DNA of 50,938 nucleotides from a bacterium. GTDB taxonomy: Bacteria; Zhuqueibacterota; QNDG01; JABMRT01. Positions 27,959 to 39,523 of the stretch are shown piece by piece; positions within the stretch are counted from its first letter, which is position 1; each line of letters begins with the position of its first letter. The stretch covers positions 1 through 50,938 of the forward strand of contig DSAP01000183.1 of assembly GCA_011046415.1 (NCBI GenBank). The letters run 5' to 3'. The notes beneath the pieces are model-generated. The model did no database searches, was not told where the DNA came from, and worked only from the letters and a program-made list of their open reading frames with translations. A program made the translations under genes and the position numbers.

Positions 27959-29794
27959 TTAGTGTCCCTGCATCACGTCGAGTGCCGTACCGTAGCGTCC
28001 GAACGGTGCGCTGACCTGAATCCCTTGCGTCCGTTTTCGGACATGCGCCGCCATCTCTCGCGCGATCTCAACGCCGGCCTTGAGCTGATCTTCACGTGTG
28101 TCGAAACGTCCGATCCGTTTCAGCAAACTGTCCGGGACGACCACGCCCGGTACCTCGTTTTTCATGAATTCCGCATTCCTCAGACTGACGAGCGGCCACA
28201 CTCCGGCCAGAACGGGCGGCGCGAAGTCCAGGATTTTTTCCAGGAACCCTTCCAGCACGGCAAAATCAAACACCGGCTGTGTGATGGCGAATTCCGCGCC
28301 CGCTTCGACTTTCTGTCGGAAACGTGCGACCTCGCGTTCCACGTTGACGCTGTTGGGATCGACGCCCACGCCGATCAAAAATCCGGTCGGCGCTCCGACG
28401 GGGCGCCGACCGATATCCAGTCCCCGGTTCAGGCGGCTAAGCAGTTGAGTCAGACCGATGGAATCGATATCGAAAACAGCCGTTGCGGCCGGATAATCGC
28501 CCATCATCGGGGGATCGCCCGTGATGGCAAGGACATTATTGATCCCCAGCGCGCTCGCTCCGAGCAGATCCGATTGCATGCCGAGCAGGTTTCGATCCCG
28601 GCAGGTGTAATGGAGCACGGTCTCGATGCCGATTTCGGTCTGGAGCCGGACGGCCAGGGCCAGGCCGTTCAGACGCGCGGAGGCACGCGGTCCGTCCGGG
28701 ATATTGATCGCATCGATCCTGTTTTCCTGGAGCAGCCGAGCGCCGGAAAGATGTTTTTCGAGTTCACGGCTTCGCGGCGGAACCATCTCGACCAGGGTAA
28801 CGAATTCCTTTCGGAACAGTTTATCCGCCAGACGGGATTTTTCTGGAAACGGAACCGGTTCCGGGAGCGCGGCCTTTTCCTCGTGCAGGGTGATGGAAGA
28901 TTCGGGACGGATACGCGTCCGCGTCTCTTTCTGGGCAAGTGCGTCCGCCATTTTCCGGATGTGGACCGGGGTGGTCCCGCAGCATCCGCCGAGGATCCTT
29001 GCGCCAGCCTCGATCAGCCGCTTCGTGTATACCCCGAAGTATTCCGGGGTGGACATATAGAAAGTCCGGCCGTCGTGAGAATGGGGACGTCCGGCGTTCG
29101 GCATGATGGAAATGGGTTTCCCGGTCAGGCACACGGTGCGTTCGAGAAAGTCGAGCATGGATTTGGGGCCGACCGCACAGTTCAATCCGACTGCATCCAC
29201 CTCGAGTCCGGAGAGTCTCCTGATCGTTTCTTCCACCGTGGAGCCGTATTCGGTCGTCCCGTCTTCGAGCACGGCCATGTGCGCGAGGATCGGCAGCGCG
29301 GCAAGGGATCGAATGGCCAGCACCGCCTGTTCGATCTCGTCCAGATTTCGGAAGGTTTCCAGAATCAGGAGATCGACGCCTTCTTCAAGCAGGGGTTTGG
29401 ACTGTTCTGCGAAAGCGTCGCGGGCTTCTTTGCGTGATATTCCTCCGAAGGGCGCGATCTCCACGCCGAGGGGCCCGATGGAGCCGGCCACGTAGACCGC
29501 ATTCTCCGCCGCCTTCCGGGCGATGCGTACTCCCTGCATGTTGATCTCTGCCAACCGATCGGAGAGACTGTGTCTGGCGAGTTTGAACCGATTCGCGCCG
29601 TAGGTGTTGGTTTCGATCACGCACGCGCCCGCCTCGACGTATTCCCGGTGAATCGATTCGATCAGATCCGGATTCGAGAGATTCAGGGCGTCATAGCATT
29701 TGTCGATGAAGACGCCCTTCTGATAGATATACGTGCCCATCGCCCCATCAATAAGGATGAGTTGGTCTTTTATGGTATCGCGAAACGAAGTCAT
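27959..29794 (-). CDS. Bifunctional homocysteine S-methyltransferase / methylenetetrahydrofolate reductase
   Basis: N-terminal Hcy methyltransferase ('LIDGAMGTYIYQKG', 'GGCCGTTPVHIRKMADAL') fused to an MTHFR domain ('EMVPPRSRELEKHL', 'ITGDPP', 'FAITQPVFD'). Confidence 0.94.
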   Translation of the reverse strand: MTSFRDTIKDQLILIDGAMGTYIYQKGVFIDKCYDALNLSNPDLIESIHREYVEAGACVIETNTYGANRFKLARHSLSDRLAEINMQGVRIARKAAENAVYVAGSIGPLGVEIAPFGGISRKEARDAFAEQSKPLLEEGVDLLILETFRNLDEIEQAVLAIRSLAALPILAHMAVLEDGTTEYGSTVEETIRRLSGLEVDAVGLNCAVGPKSMLDFLERTVCLTGKPISIMPNAGRPHSHDGRTFYMSTPEYFGVYTKRLIEAGARILGGCCGTTPVHIRKMADALAQKETRTRIRPESSITLHEEKAALPEPVPFPEKSRLADKLFRKEFVTLVEMVPPRSRELEKHLSGARLLQENRIDAINIPDGPRASARLNGLALAVRLQTEIGIETVLHYTCRDRNLLGMQSDLLGASALGINNVLAITGDPPMMGDYPAATAVFDIDSIGLTQLLSRLNRGLDIGRRPVGAPTGFLIGVGVDPNSVNVEREVARFRQKVEAGAEFAITQPVFDFAVLEGFLEKILDFAPPVLAGVWPLVSLRNAEFMKNEVPGVVVPDSLLKRIGRFDTREDQLKAGVEIAREMAAHVRKRTQGIQVSAPFGRYGTALDVMQGH

Positions 29795-30870
29795 CCGGGT
29801 CGTTTTTCCTGTATCATGGGGATATATTGCGTGAAATCTTGTTCCATGCCCTCAAAACAGTTCAGGCAAATCTCGATTTCTTTTCGATTCCGAAGCACCC
29901 CGGAACGAAATTCGTGGCTGACGGAATTCGTCCAGAGTGAGAGAATATCCTTTCCATCCTCAAAGGCATTCCCGTACCCGAACCGGCCGTCCTTGTCGAA
30001 ACAGCACGGCGCGAGTGAACCGTCCCAGTTCAATACCGCGCCGTACCAGAGAAACTTGCACCAGTTCGGGACCGTCGATTTGATCCGCAAGGCTTCGCCT
30101 TCGATCCGATAACGCCGGAAGGATTCGTCTTCCGGGAGAAACGCGGCGGCCTGATCCGTTGAATAAACCTGCGGACTCTTCAATTGCAAGATGTCGGCGC
30201 CCAATTCCCGGGCCAGTTTCCGCACCTCACCGAGCCGGGACGCATTTTGCTTGAAGACCAGAAACTGGAGGTTGATGAGCGGGGTCCTGGATCCCATCTT
30301 CTTTTTTCTCTCCGCGAGCAACCGGACACCGTCCACGACTTTCTGAAAGCGGCCGCCGACCCGGTAGGTTTCATAACTCTCCTGATCCACACCATCGAGC
30401 GAGATGATGATTTCATCCAGTCCGGACCGGATGAGATCGTCCACACGAGATTCGGAGTCGAGGAAATGACCGTTCGTACTCGTCATCACGGCGATGCCCT
30501 TCTGTTTGGCGTATCGGATCATCTCCACCAAATCGGGGTGGAGGAACGGCTCCCCCTGATTCCAGAACTGGATCAACAGCAGGGTGTCGCCGATACGGTC
30601 GAGGACCCTGCGATAGGAATCCAGATTCATCTTTCCCCGCGGACGGCTCAGATCCCCGTTTCCGGAGGGACACATCGGACATTGGAGGTTGCACAAATTG
30701 GTCGGTTCGACCATGAGCAGAGCCGGTTTGCCGCGGACCACGGGTTTTCGGAAAATCCGGGAGAGACCCATGGCCAGAACGATATGGAGCAAATTGAACA
30801 GGCGCCGTCCGGTCAGGCGGAAACGGTAAGAGGACAGGATCTTCCAGATGATTTGAATCGGAATATGCAT
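29791..30870 (-). CDS. Radical SAM protein with SPASM-like C-terminus
   Basis: 'PTNLCNLQCPMCPSG' CxxxCxxC cluster; C-terminal cysteines 'WCKF...LAPCCFDKDGRFGYGN...EICLNCFEG'; 4-nt overlap with the downstream gene. Confidence 0.9.
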   Translation of the reverse strand: MHIPIQIIWKILSSYRFRLTGRRLFNLLHIVLAMGLSRIFRKPVVRGKPALLMVEPTNLCNLQCPMCPSGNGDLSRPRGKMNLDSYRRVLDRIGDTLLLIQFWNQGEPFLHPDLVEMIRYAKQKGIAVMTSTNGHFLDSESRVDDLIRSGLDEIIISLDGVDQESYETYRVGGRFQKVVDGVRLLAERKKKMGSRTPLINLQFLVFKQNASRLGEVRKLARELGADILQLKSPQVYSTDQAAAFLPEDESFRRYRIEGEALRIKSTVPNWCKFLWYGAVLNWDGSLAPCCFDKDGRFGYGNAFEDGKDILSLWTNSVSHEFRSGVLRNRKEIEICLNCFEGMEQDFTQYIPMIQEKRPG

Positions 30871-30876
30871 AAAGAA

Positions 30877-33800
30877 CTATCCCCTCAGTTCGACGCCCTC
30901 CGGCCCCAAAACCTGCCTGAATCCTTCAATCAGCGCGGGAGAGGGGCGGACCTTGATTGACTTCGATTTGAGGCGGCAGACATCTTCCCCCATACTCACG
31001 ATAAAAACGATGGGGCAATCTCCCGGATAGCGTTCCGCCATCACTTTAAGACGGTCCAGTTCACCGTGCGTCAGCCCGTCGTGATCGAGCCGCAGCACCA
31101 TCCCTTTCACCATGTTCTCTATCGCACTTTTCAGGGGCAATACTTCGGATACCATGATGACGGATTCATCCGTTTCTTCCTTGCGATCGAGTTTCCCTTT
31201 GACGACCACCAGATTCTCCTGACGGATCTCATCCCGGAAATTGTTATATGTCTCAGAAAAGGTGAGACAGCGGACAGATCCCGTGAAATCCTCGAGGGTA
31301 AAAAATGCCATGGGATTGTTCTTGCGGTCCAGGCGCGTTATCACCTCGGAGACGATGCCGCATAGCCTGACTCTTGAACCGTTGTTCGTCTCCGGAAGCA
31401 GTTCGACGGGCGGATCCGAAAAGGTCAACACCTCCCGGCGGAACCGGTCGAGCGGATGTCCGGAAATATACAGGCCGAGCAGTTCTTTTTCACGTTGCAG
31501 CCGTTCTTTCTCGGAATAATCTTCCAGATCGGGTAAATCGGGATAAACGACCTCACCGGAGGATGCATCGCCGAATATGGAAAACTGACCCAGACTGGCC
31601 TCTTGCTGGGCGTTCTGCGCAAATGCGATCGCCGTGTCGAGTATCGCTATTTTCTGAGCGCGGTTACCCTCGAGCGCATCCATCGCTCCAACCTGAATCA
31701 GGCTCTCGATGACCTTCTTGTTGACCTGACGGAGGTTCAGATTTCTGCAGAACTCGAAAAGAGTCGCGGAAAGACCGAAACGTTCGCGGGCTTCCAGGAT
31801 GCACTGAATGGCTCCCTTCCCGACATTCTTGATGGCGCAAAGACCGAAACGGATACCTTTCTCAACGGCGACGAAACAAGCGACGCTGGCATTGACATCG
31901 GGCGGGAGTACCGGAATTCCCATCCTACGGCATTCTTCGATCAGGATCACGATGCGGTCCGTATTCTGCATTTCACTCGACAGGTTCGCCGCCATGAATT
32001 CGGCCGGATAATGCGCCTTGAGAAAGGCTGTCTGATAGGCGACGATGGAATAGCAGGTCGCATGTGATTTGTTGAATCCATAACCGGCGAATTTATAGAT
32101 CAGATCGAAAATGGCGTTCGCCTTGTCGGCGGGAATATTGTTTGTTGCCGCCCCCGCAATAAACGCCTCCCGCTGTTTCTTCATCAGTTCGACATCCTTC
32201 TTGCCCATGGCCCGTCTGAGGATATCGGCGGCTCCGAGGCTGAATCCGCCCAGGTTGGCGGCGATCTGCATCACCTGTTCCTGATAAACCATGACGCCGT
32301 ATGTCTCTTTCAGGATGGGCTCGAGCATGGGATGCATGTATTCGATCGGGATACGGCCATGCTTCCGGTCGATGAACTCATCGATCCAGTCCATGGGTCC
32401 GGGACGGTACAGGGCGTTCATGGCGATGAGATCGCCGATGCATTCGGGTTTCAGTTTGCGTAGATATTCCCGCATCCCGCTCGATTCGAACTGAAAGACA
32501 CCGACCGTCTGTCCGATCGAGAAAATTTCATACGTTTTCGGATCATCCAAAGGGAGATCATCCAAATCGACTTCGATTCCGCGCCGTTTCAGAGCTTTGA
32601 CCGTTTGGTCGATCACGGTCAGCGTGCGGAGTCCGAGGAAATCCATTTTGAGCAGACCGACACGTTCGAGAGATTTCATGTCGTACTGCGTGGTGATGTC
32701 GCCCTGGGGAGACTTGAAGAGCGGTACATAATCGGTCAACTCCCCGGGCGCGATCACCACACCCGCCGCATGGGTCGAGGCATGTCTGGCCACTCCCTCG
32801 AGAACCTGCGCATTCCTGAGAAGTTGTTGATTGACTTCGCTCGACGTGACGGCCTCCCGGAATTCCAACGCTTTTTCAAAGGCTTCATCAAGCCTGAAAT
32901 TGAGAGGAATCCGTTTGGCAAGTTGGTCCACATCGCCATAGGGTATCCTGAGTACACGTCCCACGTCCCTCACCACGGCCCGGGCGTTCATGCTCCCGAA
33001 TGTGATGATTTGGGTGACACTGTTGTTTCCTCCATACTTCTTTCTGACGTATTCGATGACTTCTTCACGACGTTCATAGCAAAAATCGATATCGATATCG
33101 GGCATGCTCACCCGCTCCGGATTCAGAAACCGCTCGAAGAGCAGATTGTAGTGGAGCGGTTCCACATCCGTGATGCCGAGTACATAAGAAACCATACTCC
33201 CGGCTGCGGAACCGCGACCCGGTCCCACCGGAATGCCCTGTTCCCTTGCATAGGTAATAAAATCGGCGGTGATGAGAAAGTAACTCTGATACCCCATTTG
33301 TTTGATTACGGAGATTTCATATTCGAGACGTTTCCGAATTTCCGTTGTGATAACGGGATAGCGCTTTTCAGCCCCCTCCTGAACCAGTTTCTCGAAATAC
33401 TCATCGCGTGAAATCCCGCCTCCGGAATCGGGAACCTCGAATTTTGGGAAATATTGATCTTCGAAATCGAGTTCCAGGTTGCACTTTTCGGCGATTTCGA
33501 GAGTCCGGTTCAGCGACTCCGGAATATCCCTGAACAGGTCCGACATTTCCTGGGGCGATTTGAAGTAGACCTGATCCGTGGTGAATCTCATCCGTTTGGG
33601 GTCGTCCCAGTCCTTTCCGGTCTGCAGGCAAAGCAGAATATCCTGGGCCTCGGCATGTTCACGCCGGAGATAGTGGGTATCGTTCGAGGCTACGACGGGA
33701 ATATTCAGTTCCTGTGAAAGATCGAGCATCCCCCTGATCGCGTCTGCTTCTTCGGAAATGCCGTGATTCTGGAGTTCGAGATAATAATCCTCACCGAAAC

Positions 33801-34302
33801 GTTCCAGAAACCAGCATGCCGCCTCCCGGGCGCGATCCCGATCGCCCCGGATGAGGTGTGTGGGTACTTCACCCTTGATACAACCGGACAGGACGACGAG
33901 TCCTTCGCGGTGTGTTTCCAGGACTTCCTTGTCGATCCGGGGTTTGTAGTAAAACCCTTCCAGATAACCGATGGAACTGAGCTTCATCAGGTTCTTGTAT
34001 CCGGTTTGATCCTTGGCGAGCAGGATGAGATGATACGAACGATCTTCGTCGGATTGTCTTGTTTTTTCGTGTCTTGAATGCGGAGCCACATAGGTTTCAA
34101 AGCCGATAATGGGTTTGAGGCCCTGTTTCACACATTTTTCGTAAAACCGGATCGCACCGAACATGTTGCCGTGATCGGTAATGGCCAGCGACGGCATCTT
34201 GAACTTTTTGGCCTGTTCGACCAGATCATCGATGCGGCAGGCCCCGTCCAGAAGGCTGAAATAGGTATGGTTGTGCAAATGAATGAAGGAAGACATAGAC
34301 AT
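30877..34302 (-). CDS. dnaE: DNA polymerase III alpha subunit
   Basis: PHP domain 'FIHLHNHTYFSLLDGACRIDDLV', 'GPGRGSAAGSMVSYVLGITDVEPL', 'MPDIDIDFCYERREEVIEYV', OB-fold C-terminus. Confidence 0.98.
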   Translation of the reverse strand: MSMSSFIHLHNHTYFSLLDGACRIDDLVEQAKKFKMPSLAITDHGNMFGAIRFYEKCVKQGLKPIIGFETYVAPHSRHEKTRQSDEDRSYHLILLAKDQTGYKNLMKLSSIGYLEGFYYKPRIDKEVLETHREGLVVLSGCIKGEVPTHLIRGDRDRAREAACWFLERFGEDYYLELQNHGISEEADAIRGMLDLSQELNIPVVASNDTHYLRREHAEAQDILLCLQTGKDWDDPKRMRFTTDQVYFKSPQEMSDLFRDIPESLNRTLEIAEKCNLELDFEDQYFPKFEVPDSGGGISRDEYFEKLVQEGAEKRYPVITTEIRKRLEYEISVIKQMGYQSYFLITADFITYAREQGIPVGPGRGSAAGSMVSYVLGITDVEPLHYNLLFERFLNPERVSMPDIDIDFCYERREEVIEYVRKKYGGNNSVTQIITFGSMNARAVVRDVGRVLRIPYGDVDQLAKRIPLNFRLDEAFEKALEFREAVTSSEVNQQLLRNAQVLEGVARHASTHAAGVVIAPGELTDYVPLFKSPQGDITTQYDMKSLERVGLLKMDFLGLRTLTVIDQTVKALKRRGIEVDLDDLPLDDPKTYEIFSIGQTVGVFQFESSGMREYLRKLKPECIGDLIAMNALYRPGPMDWIDEFIDRKHGRIPIEYMHPMLEPILKETYGVMVYQEQVMQIAANLGGFSLGAADILRRAMGKKDVELMKKQREAFIAGAATNNIPADKANAIFDLIYKFAGYGFNKSHATCYSIVAYQTAFLKAHYPAEFMAANLSSEMQNTDRIVILIEECRRMGIPVLPPDVNASVACFVAVEKGIRFGLCAIKNVGKGAIQCILEARERFGLSATLFEFCRNLNLRQVNKKVIESLIQVGAMDALEGNRAQKIAILDTAIAFAQNAQQEASLGQFSIFGDASSGEVVYPDLPDLEDYSEKERLQREKELLGLYISGHPLDRFRREVLTFSDPPVELLPETNNGSRVRLCGIVSEVITRLDRKNNPMAFFTLEDFTGSVRCLTFSETYNNFRDEIRQENLVVVKGKLDRKEETDESVIMVSEVLPLKSAIENMVKGMVLRLDHDGLTHGELDRLKVMAERYPGDCPIVFIVSMGEDVCRLKSKSIKVRPSPALIEGFRQVLGPEGVELRG

Positions 34303-34304
34303 GA

Positions 34305-35579
34305 TCAGACTACCAGTTTTTCCTGTTCGCGCCAGATTTCCGCGCCAAGCATCTGGAGTTTTTTCTCGATCGTCTCATAGCCGCGATCGATGTGATAGAC
34401 ACGGGAAACATCCGTCCTTCCTTTGGCCACGAGGCCGGCCAGGATCAGGGAGGCGCTCGCACGCAGGTCGGTGGACATGACCGGCGCGCCAGACAGTGTT
34501 CGGACGCCTTTTACCACGGCCACATTATGATCGAGCGTGATGTTCGCACCAAGTCGCCGAAGCTCTGCGACATGGGTAAAACGGTCGCTGTATATCGTAT
34601 CGGTGATCACGGAAGATCCGTCTGCGATGCTCATCAGGGCCATCCACTGGGCCTGCATGTCCGTTGGGAATCCGGGATAAACGGAGGTCGTGACATCCAC
34701 GGGCCGGATGGACCGGTCGGATTTGATACGAATCTGTTCGTCTGTTTCCGTAATCTCTGCACCTGCGATTCTCAGTTTATCGAGGATGGAATTCACCAGG
34801 GCCGGACTGGTTTTCTCAAGTGTTACATCCCCGCCTGTCAAATGTGAGGCGGCGAGAAAAGTGCCGGTTTCGATCCGGTCGGGAATCACGTCCGTGTCTG
34901 CAGGATGGAGTTCATCCACCCCTTCGATTTCGAGCCGGGAAGTTCCGATCCCCTCGATCCGGGCGCCCATCCGATTGAGAAATCCGGCGAGTGCGGTGAT
35001 TTCGGGCTCTCGTGCGGCATTTTCGATCACGGTCGTCCCCCGGGCCAGGACACAGGCCATCAGGATGTTGCCTGTCGCGCCGACACTGGGAATGTCGAAA
35101 GAAACACGTGCACCCTTCAGACGACGGGCCGAGGCGACAATATACCCTTTTTCAAAATGGATTTTTGCCCCGAGTCGCGTCAATCCATCGATATGCAAAT
35201 TGACGGGACGGGGACCCCAGGCACACCCTCCGGGAAGAGACACCCTGGCGCGTCCGAACCGCCCCACAAGCGGTCCGAGAACGTAGATCGAAGCGCGCAT
35301 GGTCTTGACCTGATCGTAGGGGGCTTCGCAATGTTCGCAGGGTTGTGAATAAATCCGCAGCGTATGACCGTCCAGGGTAACAGAGATTCCCATGTTTTCG
35401 ATCAGTTTTTGCATGGTCCGGACATCACGGAGGCGGGGCACATTGCCGAATGTATATGTCCCGTCTGCAAGCAGAGACGCAGCCATGATGGGGAGCACGG
35501 CATTCTTGGAGCCGCTGATTTGCACCGTCCCTTCGAGACGTTTACCGCCGACCAGAATCAGTTTATCGAGTACCGGCAT
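34305..35579 (-). CDS. murA: UDP-N-acetylglucosamine 1-carboxyvinyltransferase
   Basis: '[26 protein letters not shown]', '[24 protein letters not shown]', '[15 protein letters not shown]'. Start at ATG 35579. Confidence 0.97.
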   Translation of the reverse strand: MPVLDKLILVGGKRLEGTVQISGSKNAVLPIMAASLLADGTYTFGNVPRLRDVRTMQKLIENMGISVTLDGHTLRIYSQPCEHCEAPYDQVKTMRASIYVLGPLVGRFGRARVSLPGGCAWGPRPVNLHIDGLTRLGAKIHFEKGYIVASARRLKGARVSFDIPSVGATGNILMACVLARGTTVIENAAREPEITALAGFLNRMGARIEGIGTSRLEIEGVDELHPADTDVIPDRIETGTFLAASHLTGGDVTLEKTSPALVNSILDKLRIAGAEITETDEQIRIKSDRSIRPVDVTTSVYPGFPTDMQAQWMALMSIADGSSVITDTIYSDRFTHVAELRRLGANITLDHNVAVVKGVRTLSGAPVMSTDLRASASLILAGLVAKGRTDVSRVYHIDRGYETIEKKLQMLGAEIWREQEKLVV

Positions 35580-37278
35580 CGATCGCATCGACTCCCAGTA
35601 ATTCTCTGGCGTTCTGAAGCACCGTTTCGGTGACTGACTCACCGCCGAGTAATTTTCCGATTTCCGAAACCCGTTCCATCTCATCGAGCTTCCGCACCAG
35701 AGTCCTGACATCGGTGTCCTGAACGGCCTTAAATACAGCATAGTGCAAATGACCCAGAGACGCTATTTGCGGAAGATGTGTAATACATACAATCTGATGG
35801 GTTTCGGATAATTTCCTGAGATTCTGCCCCACGATCCGGGCCATACGTCCTGAAACACCCGTGTCGATTTCATCGAAAATCAGGACCGGTATGTCATCGG
35901 CCTCGGCGAGAGCCGTCTTGAGAGCCAGCATGATCCGGGAAATTTCACCTCCGGAGGCAACGCGCTGCAACGGCCTGGGCGGTTCGCCCGGATTGGTGGA
36001 GATCATGAATTCCACCCGTTCCCCACCTTTCTCCCCGATTTTCACCGGTCTTTCGCCGATCAGTACCGCACTGTTGGCTTGTTCGACCCAGCGTTGATCC
36101 ACCATGAAAACGGTTCCGTCCAACCCGAGTTCGGACAGAATCTCGGAGATCTTCCGGGATAATGCCTGCGCCGCCTTTGTACGGGCCATCGACAATTCCA
36201 ACGCGCAAGTCGTCAAGATCTCTGTTTCCGATACAAGGTGGCTGCGTAGTTTTTCAATCTCGGTTCCCAGGGATCCGATCTGGGCTAATTCCGACTCCGC
36301 CTCCCTCCAGACCCGGACCACCTCTTCTGTGGAACCGCCATATTTCTTTTTCAGGAGGGCGTATTGACCGAGCCGATCGCGTATCGTATTCAGGCGTTCT
36401 GGATCGAATTCGATTTCAGAGACAAAGGATTGAAATCCACGAATCAGTTCTTCGATACCGATCCGCGAAGCATGACAAATTTCACGCCATTTCGCGAAGG
36501 GTTTATCCACCTCCCTCAATTCGTCGAGACGCGCCTCGGCCACACTCAGGCTGTCCAGGGCGGCGCCATCTCCGTCATACAGCAGTTCATTCAGGGCCTG
36601 GAAACAGGCATGAATACGTTCGCTGTTTTTCAGGATACGTTCCTCTTTTTCGAGCATCTCCTCTTCTTCCCGTCCTGGTGCGAATTGCCCGATTTCGCGG
36701 ACACGATAAGTCAGCATATCGCGTCTTTCGACCAGAGTCTGTTCTTTTTCGAGGAGTGTTCTCAGGCGGCTTTCCGTATCTTTGAATCGATGGTATGTTT
36801 CCTTCATCCGCGCCGACAGGAGGGGATCGACCCCGAATTGATCCAGATACGCGAGATGCTTTTCGGTCTTGAGAAGGGCTTGATGATCATGCTGTCCGTG
36901 AAGATCGACCAGCAGGTCACCGATTTCCGTGAGTGTCGCCAGCGGGACGGGCGTGTCATTCACAAAGCTCCGCGAACGGCCGTTATCATGGATTTCGCGG
37001 CGCAGGAGAACCTCATTTCCGTGAGCTTCAAAAAGATACGCATACCCGGGAAACCCGGCCGGGTCCGGTATATCGAAAATACCTTCCACCAGGGCCACAG
37101 ACTGACCCTGACGGATGACATCCCGCTGGGCGCGTTCACCGAGCAGCAGACTCAGCGCACCGATGATGATCGATTTCCCCGCACCGGTCTCACCGGTCAG
37201 GACATTCAGCCCCGGACCGAAAGCGATGCGGAGTTCCTCGATTAATGCATAATTCCGGATGTACAGTTCTTTCAGCAT
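35563..37278 (-). CDS. recN: DNA repair protein RecN
   Basis: 'MLKELYIRNYALIEELRIAFGPGLNVLTGETGAGKSIIIGAL', 'LFDEIDTGVSGRMA', 'ICITHLPQIASLGHLHYAV'. Start at ATG 37278. Confidence 0.97.
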   Translation of the reverse strand: MLKELYIRNYALIEELRIAFGPGLNVLTGETGAGKSIIIGALSLLLGERAQRDVIRQGQSVALVEGIFDIPDPAGFPGYAYLFEAHGNEVLLRREIHDNGRSRSFVNDTPVPLATLTEIGDLLVDLHGQHDHQALLKTEKHLAYLDQFGVDPLLSARMKETYHRFKDTESRLRTLLEKEQTLVERRDMLTYRVREIGQFAPGREEEEMLEKEERILKNSERIHACFQALNELLYDGDGAALDSLSVAEARLDELREVDKPFAKWREICHASRIGIEELIRGFQSFVSEIEFDPERLNTIRDRLGQYALLKKKYGGSTEEVVRVWREAESELAQIGSLGTEIEKLRSHLVSETEILTTCALELSMARTKAAQALSRKISEILSELGLDGTVFMVDQRWVEQANSAVLIGERPVKIGEKGGERVEFMISTNPGEPPRPLQRVASGGEISRIMLALKTALAEADDIPVLIFDEIDTGVSGRMARIVGQNLRKLSETHQIVCITHLPQIASLGHLHYAVFKAVQDTDVRTLVRKLDEMERVSEIGKLLGGESVTETVLQNARELLGVDAIDAGTR

Positions 37279-37324
37279 GTGTTGATCGGCCTGATTGGAT
37301 CGAATCCTAAGTGAAAATGTGTGT

Positions 37325-39523
37325 TTATCGGACCAGGGCGAGTTTGCCGATCCGTTTCTCACCCGATTGCGATTTCTCGACAATCAGATAAATCCCGCCT
37401 GGAAGGAACTGACCGTTATCATCCCGTCCGTCCCAGAAAATGCGCCTTCCCAGAACCTGATTACGGGGAAAATACCGAACCGGGAATCCGGAGGCGGTAA
37501 ATATTGAGACGGTGACATTTGCGGTCAGTTCGTCTATCGTGACGCCCTGATGTTCCGCGGGTTTAAAAGGATTCGGATAAAGACGCAGCGCCCGAATCTC
37601 TTCACGGGGTTTCGAGAAAGGCGTCTCAAGGATGGATAGTCCCGCCGCGGTGCCGATGTAAAGCAGTCCGGATTCGTGATCGGATGCGAGCGAAAAAACC
37701 AGGTTGCTTGCGATCGGGCTGTTGTCCGCATGAATATGATTCCAGGAATAATCGTCGCTTCTCCGGTACGAGATCCCCGCATCATGGCCGACCCAGATGT
37801 TGTTCACGCCGTCGATTTCAACCGCATTGATATTGTCCGATGTGACCCACCAGATACGGGTCACAGACGGTTCTCCCACGATATAAGTATACAGCCCCAT
37901 CCGGGTACCCAACCAGATGATACCGTCCCTGTCTTCCGCCAGCGCGGTGATTTCATTGCTCGCGAGGCCGTCGGATGTATTGAGCGATCCCGCGAATACA
38001 TCATCGGTTTTATCCATCGGTGTGCCGTTGTCGTCATAGACGAAAACGCCGCCCGTTTCTGTACCGATCCACTTGCGACCGACCTTGTCTATCATCAGTA
38101 CCTTGATGCGGTCATTGTAGATACCGTCCGCGACGCCGAAATCATTCCATTCTGCATCTGACGTATAAGCTACGAGCGGTTTTCGGACATAGGAGGCGAA
38201 ATTACCGAACCAGACCGTGCCGTTCTCCTCGCAGGCGATGGCCTGAATGATCGGTTCGGATTCGTGGCCAGGGAAACCCGTGAGGCGCGAATTCGTGGTA
38301 TTGAAAATGGTCATGGACGTATCGTCCGAGAGGCGGATCACGCCTCCTCCGAACGTACCGAACCATTTGTTGTTGTCTTTGTCCACGGCGACGCAGCCGA
38401 TATTGTCGTTCGGTACGGCCGGATCTAACCGCCGTGAAAAATTCTTCCACTCCGTTCCGTCGTAACGGCTGAATCCGTTACCGCTGGTGACGGCCGTGGC
38501 TGTCCATAGTACGCCTTCCTGATCCACGGCGAGGGCCGAAAACCGGTTATCGGGTGGACAATCGGGGAGCATCGTTTCCCACAGCCCGGAAGAAGGAGTC
38601 AGTCGGGCTATCCCGTTCTGGAGTCCGGCGAACAAACCGATAACCGGATGTGCGGCGAGTGAGAGTCCTCCGTTGATACGGTTTCCCTCCTGTGTCCATC
38701 CGGATTCATGGAGCCGGTGAACGCCGGTTGTCGTGAGGGCATATAAATGCGAGCCGTCCTGAGCAAGATCGCGGATTTCCATGCCGGGTAAACCGGAAAC
38801 GGGCAAATCGCCGTGTGCCGGGATGCGCAGGATACCGCCGGTTGTACCGATAAAAACATCTCCATCAATAGTGGACAGGGCCTGAACCTGATTCGAAGGG
38901 AGGCCGTCTTCATCGGTGACATTGGACCAGCTGCGCGGATCCAGCAGGTTGGGGTTGGCAAGGGAGGCAAAGGCCACACCCTGGGAAGTGCCGACCCAGA
39001 TGACGCCTTCCGTTACGGCAATATCCGTCACCGGAATCTCGACGGGAAATCTCGGACCCAGCCGTCGATACGTTTCCTTGACTTCTCGTCGGGAAACCAG
39101 ATACAGGCTGACTCCGATCCGCAGGCCGACAAACAGGGTGTCATGAACCGATTCGAGGCGGGTGATGGCATATCCCGAATAATCGGATACCAAGAGAAAG
39201 ACACCGGTGTGCGGGTCTAATCTCTGGATCAGGCCGCTATCAAAACCGATCCAGATCCGCCCGGCATCATCGGCGGCAACAGCACTGACGGTGTTGCCGG
39301 CGAGGCCTTCGGTGTTGGTCCAAAGCTTAAAAGTTTTTTTTCGCGGTGAAAAGGCCGCGAGTCCGCCCTGGGTCGCGCCCCAGACAAGCGAATCGGTCAT
39401 GACGAGCCGTGAAAACCGCGTCATCGACGTATGGGTCTTCCACATCCAGTCTGCTGCCGGCAGAACGGCTGGAATGAAACAGACAATCAGGCAGAATCGT
39501 TGAATTTTTGGGAATATTTTCAC
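37325..39523 (-). CDS. Secreted two-component-regulator-propeller (Reg_prop) beta-propeller protein with FlgD/T9SS-like C-terminal domain
   Basis: Signal peptide; repeats such as '[21 protein letters not shown]', '[20 protein letters not shown]', '[17 protein letters not shown]'; C-terminus '[13 protein letters not shown]...[22 protein letters not shown]'. GTG start overlaps the ribH stop. Confidence 0.88.
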   Translation of the reverse strand: MKIFPKIQRFCLIVCFIPAVLPAADWMWKTHTSMTRFSRLVMTDSLVWGATQGGLAAFSPRKKTFKLWTNTEGLAGNTVSAVAADDAGRIWIGFDSGLIQRLDPHTGVFLLVSDYSGYAITRLESVHDTLFVGLRIGVSLYLVSRREVKETYRRLGPRFPVEIPVTDIAVTEGVIWVGTSQGVAFASLANPNLLDPRSWSNVTDEDGLPSNQVQALSTIDGDVFIGTTGGILRIPAHGDLPVSGLPGMEIRDLAQDGSHLYALTTTGVHRLHESGWTQEGNRINGGLSLAAHPVIGLFAGLQNGIARLTPSSGLWETMLPDCPPDNRFSALAVDQEGVLWTATAVTSGNGFSRYDGTEWKNFSRRLDPAVPNDNIGCVAVDKDNNKWFGTFGGGVIRLSDDTSMTIFNTTNSRLTGFPGHESEPIIQAIACEENGTVWFGNFASYVRKPLVAYTSDAEWNDFGVADGIYNDRIKVLMIDKVGRKWIGTETGGVFVYDDNGTPMDKTDDVFAGSLNTSDGLASNEITALAEDRDGIIWLGTRMGLYTYIVGEPSVTRIWWVTSDNINAVEIDGVNNIWVGHDAGISYRRSDDYSWNHIHADNSPIASNLVFSLASDHESGLLYIGTAAGLSILETPFSKPREEIRALRLYPNPFKPAEHQGVTIDELTANVTVSIFTASGFPVRYFPRNQVLGRRIFWDGRDDNGQFLPGGIYLIVEKSQSGEKRIGKLALVR

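Noticed and set aside
27935-27960. Possible terminator GCCG-N7-CGGC-TTTTTTT on the plus strand
   Set aside because: Only a 4-bp stem and no plus-strand gene upstream to terminate.
27899-29437. 512-aa plus-strand ORF
   Set aside because: Antisense to the Hcy-methyltransferase/MTHFR gene.
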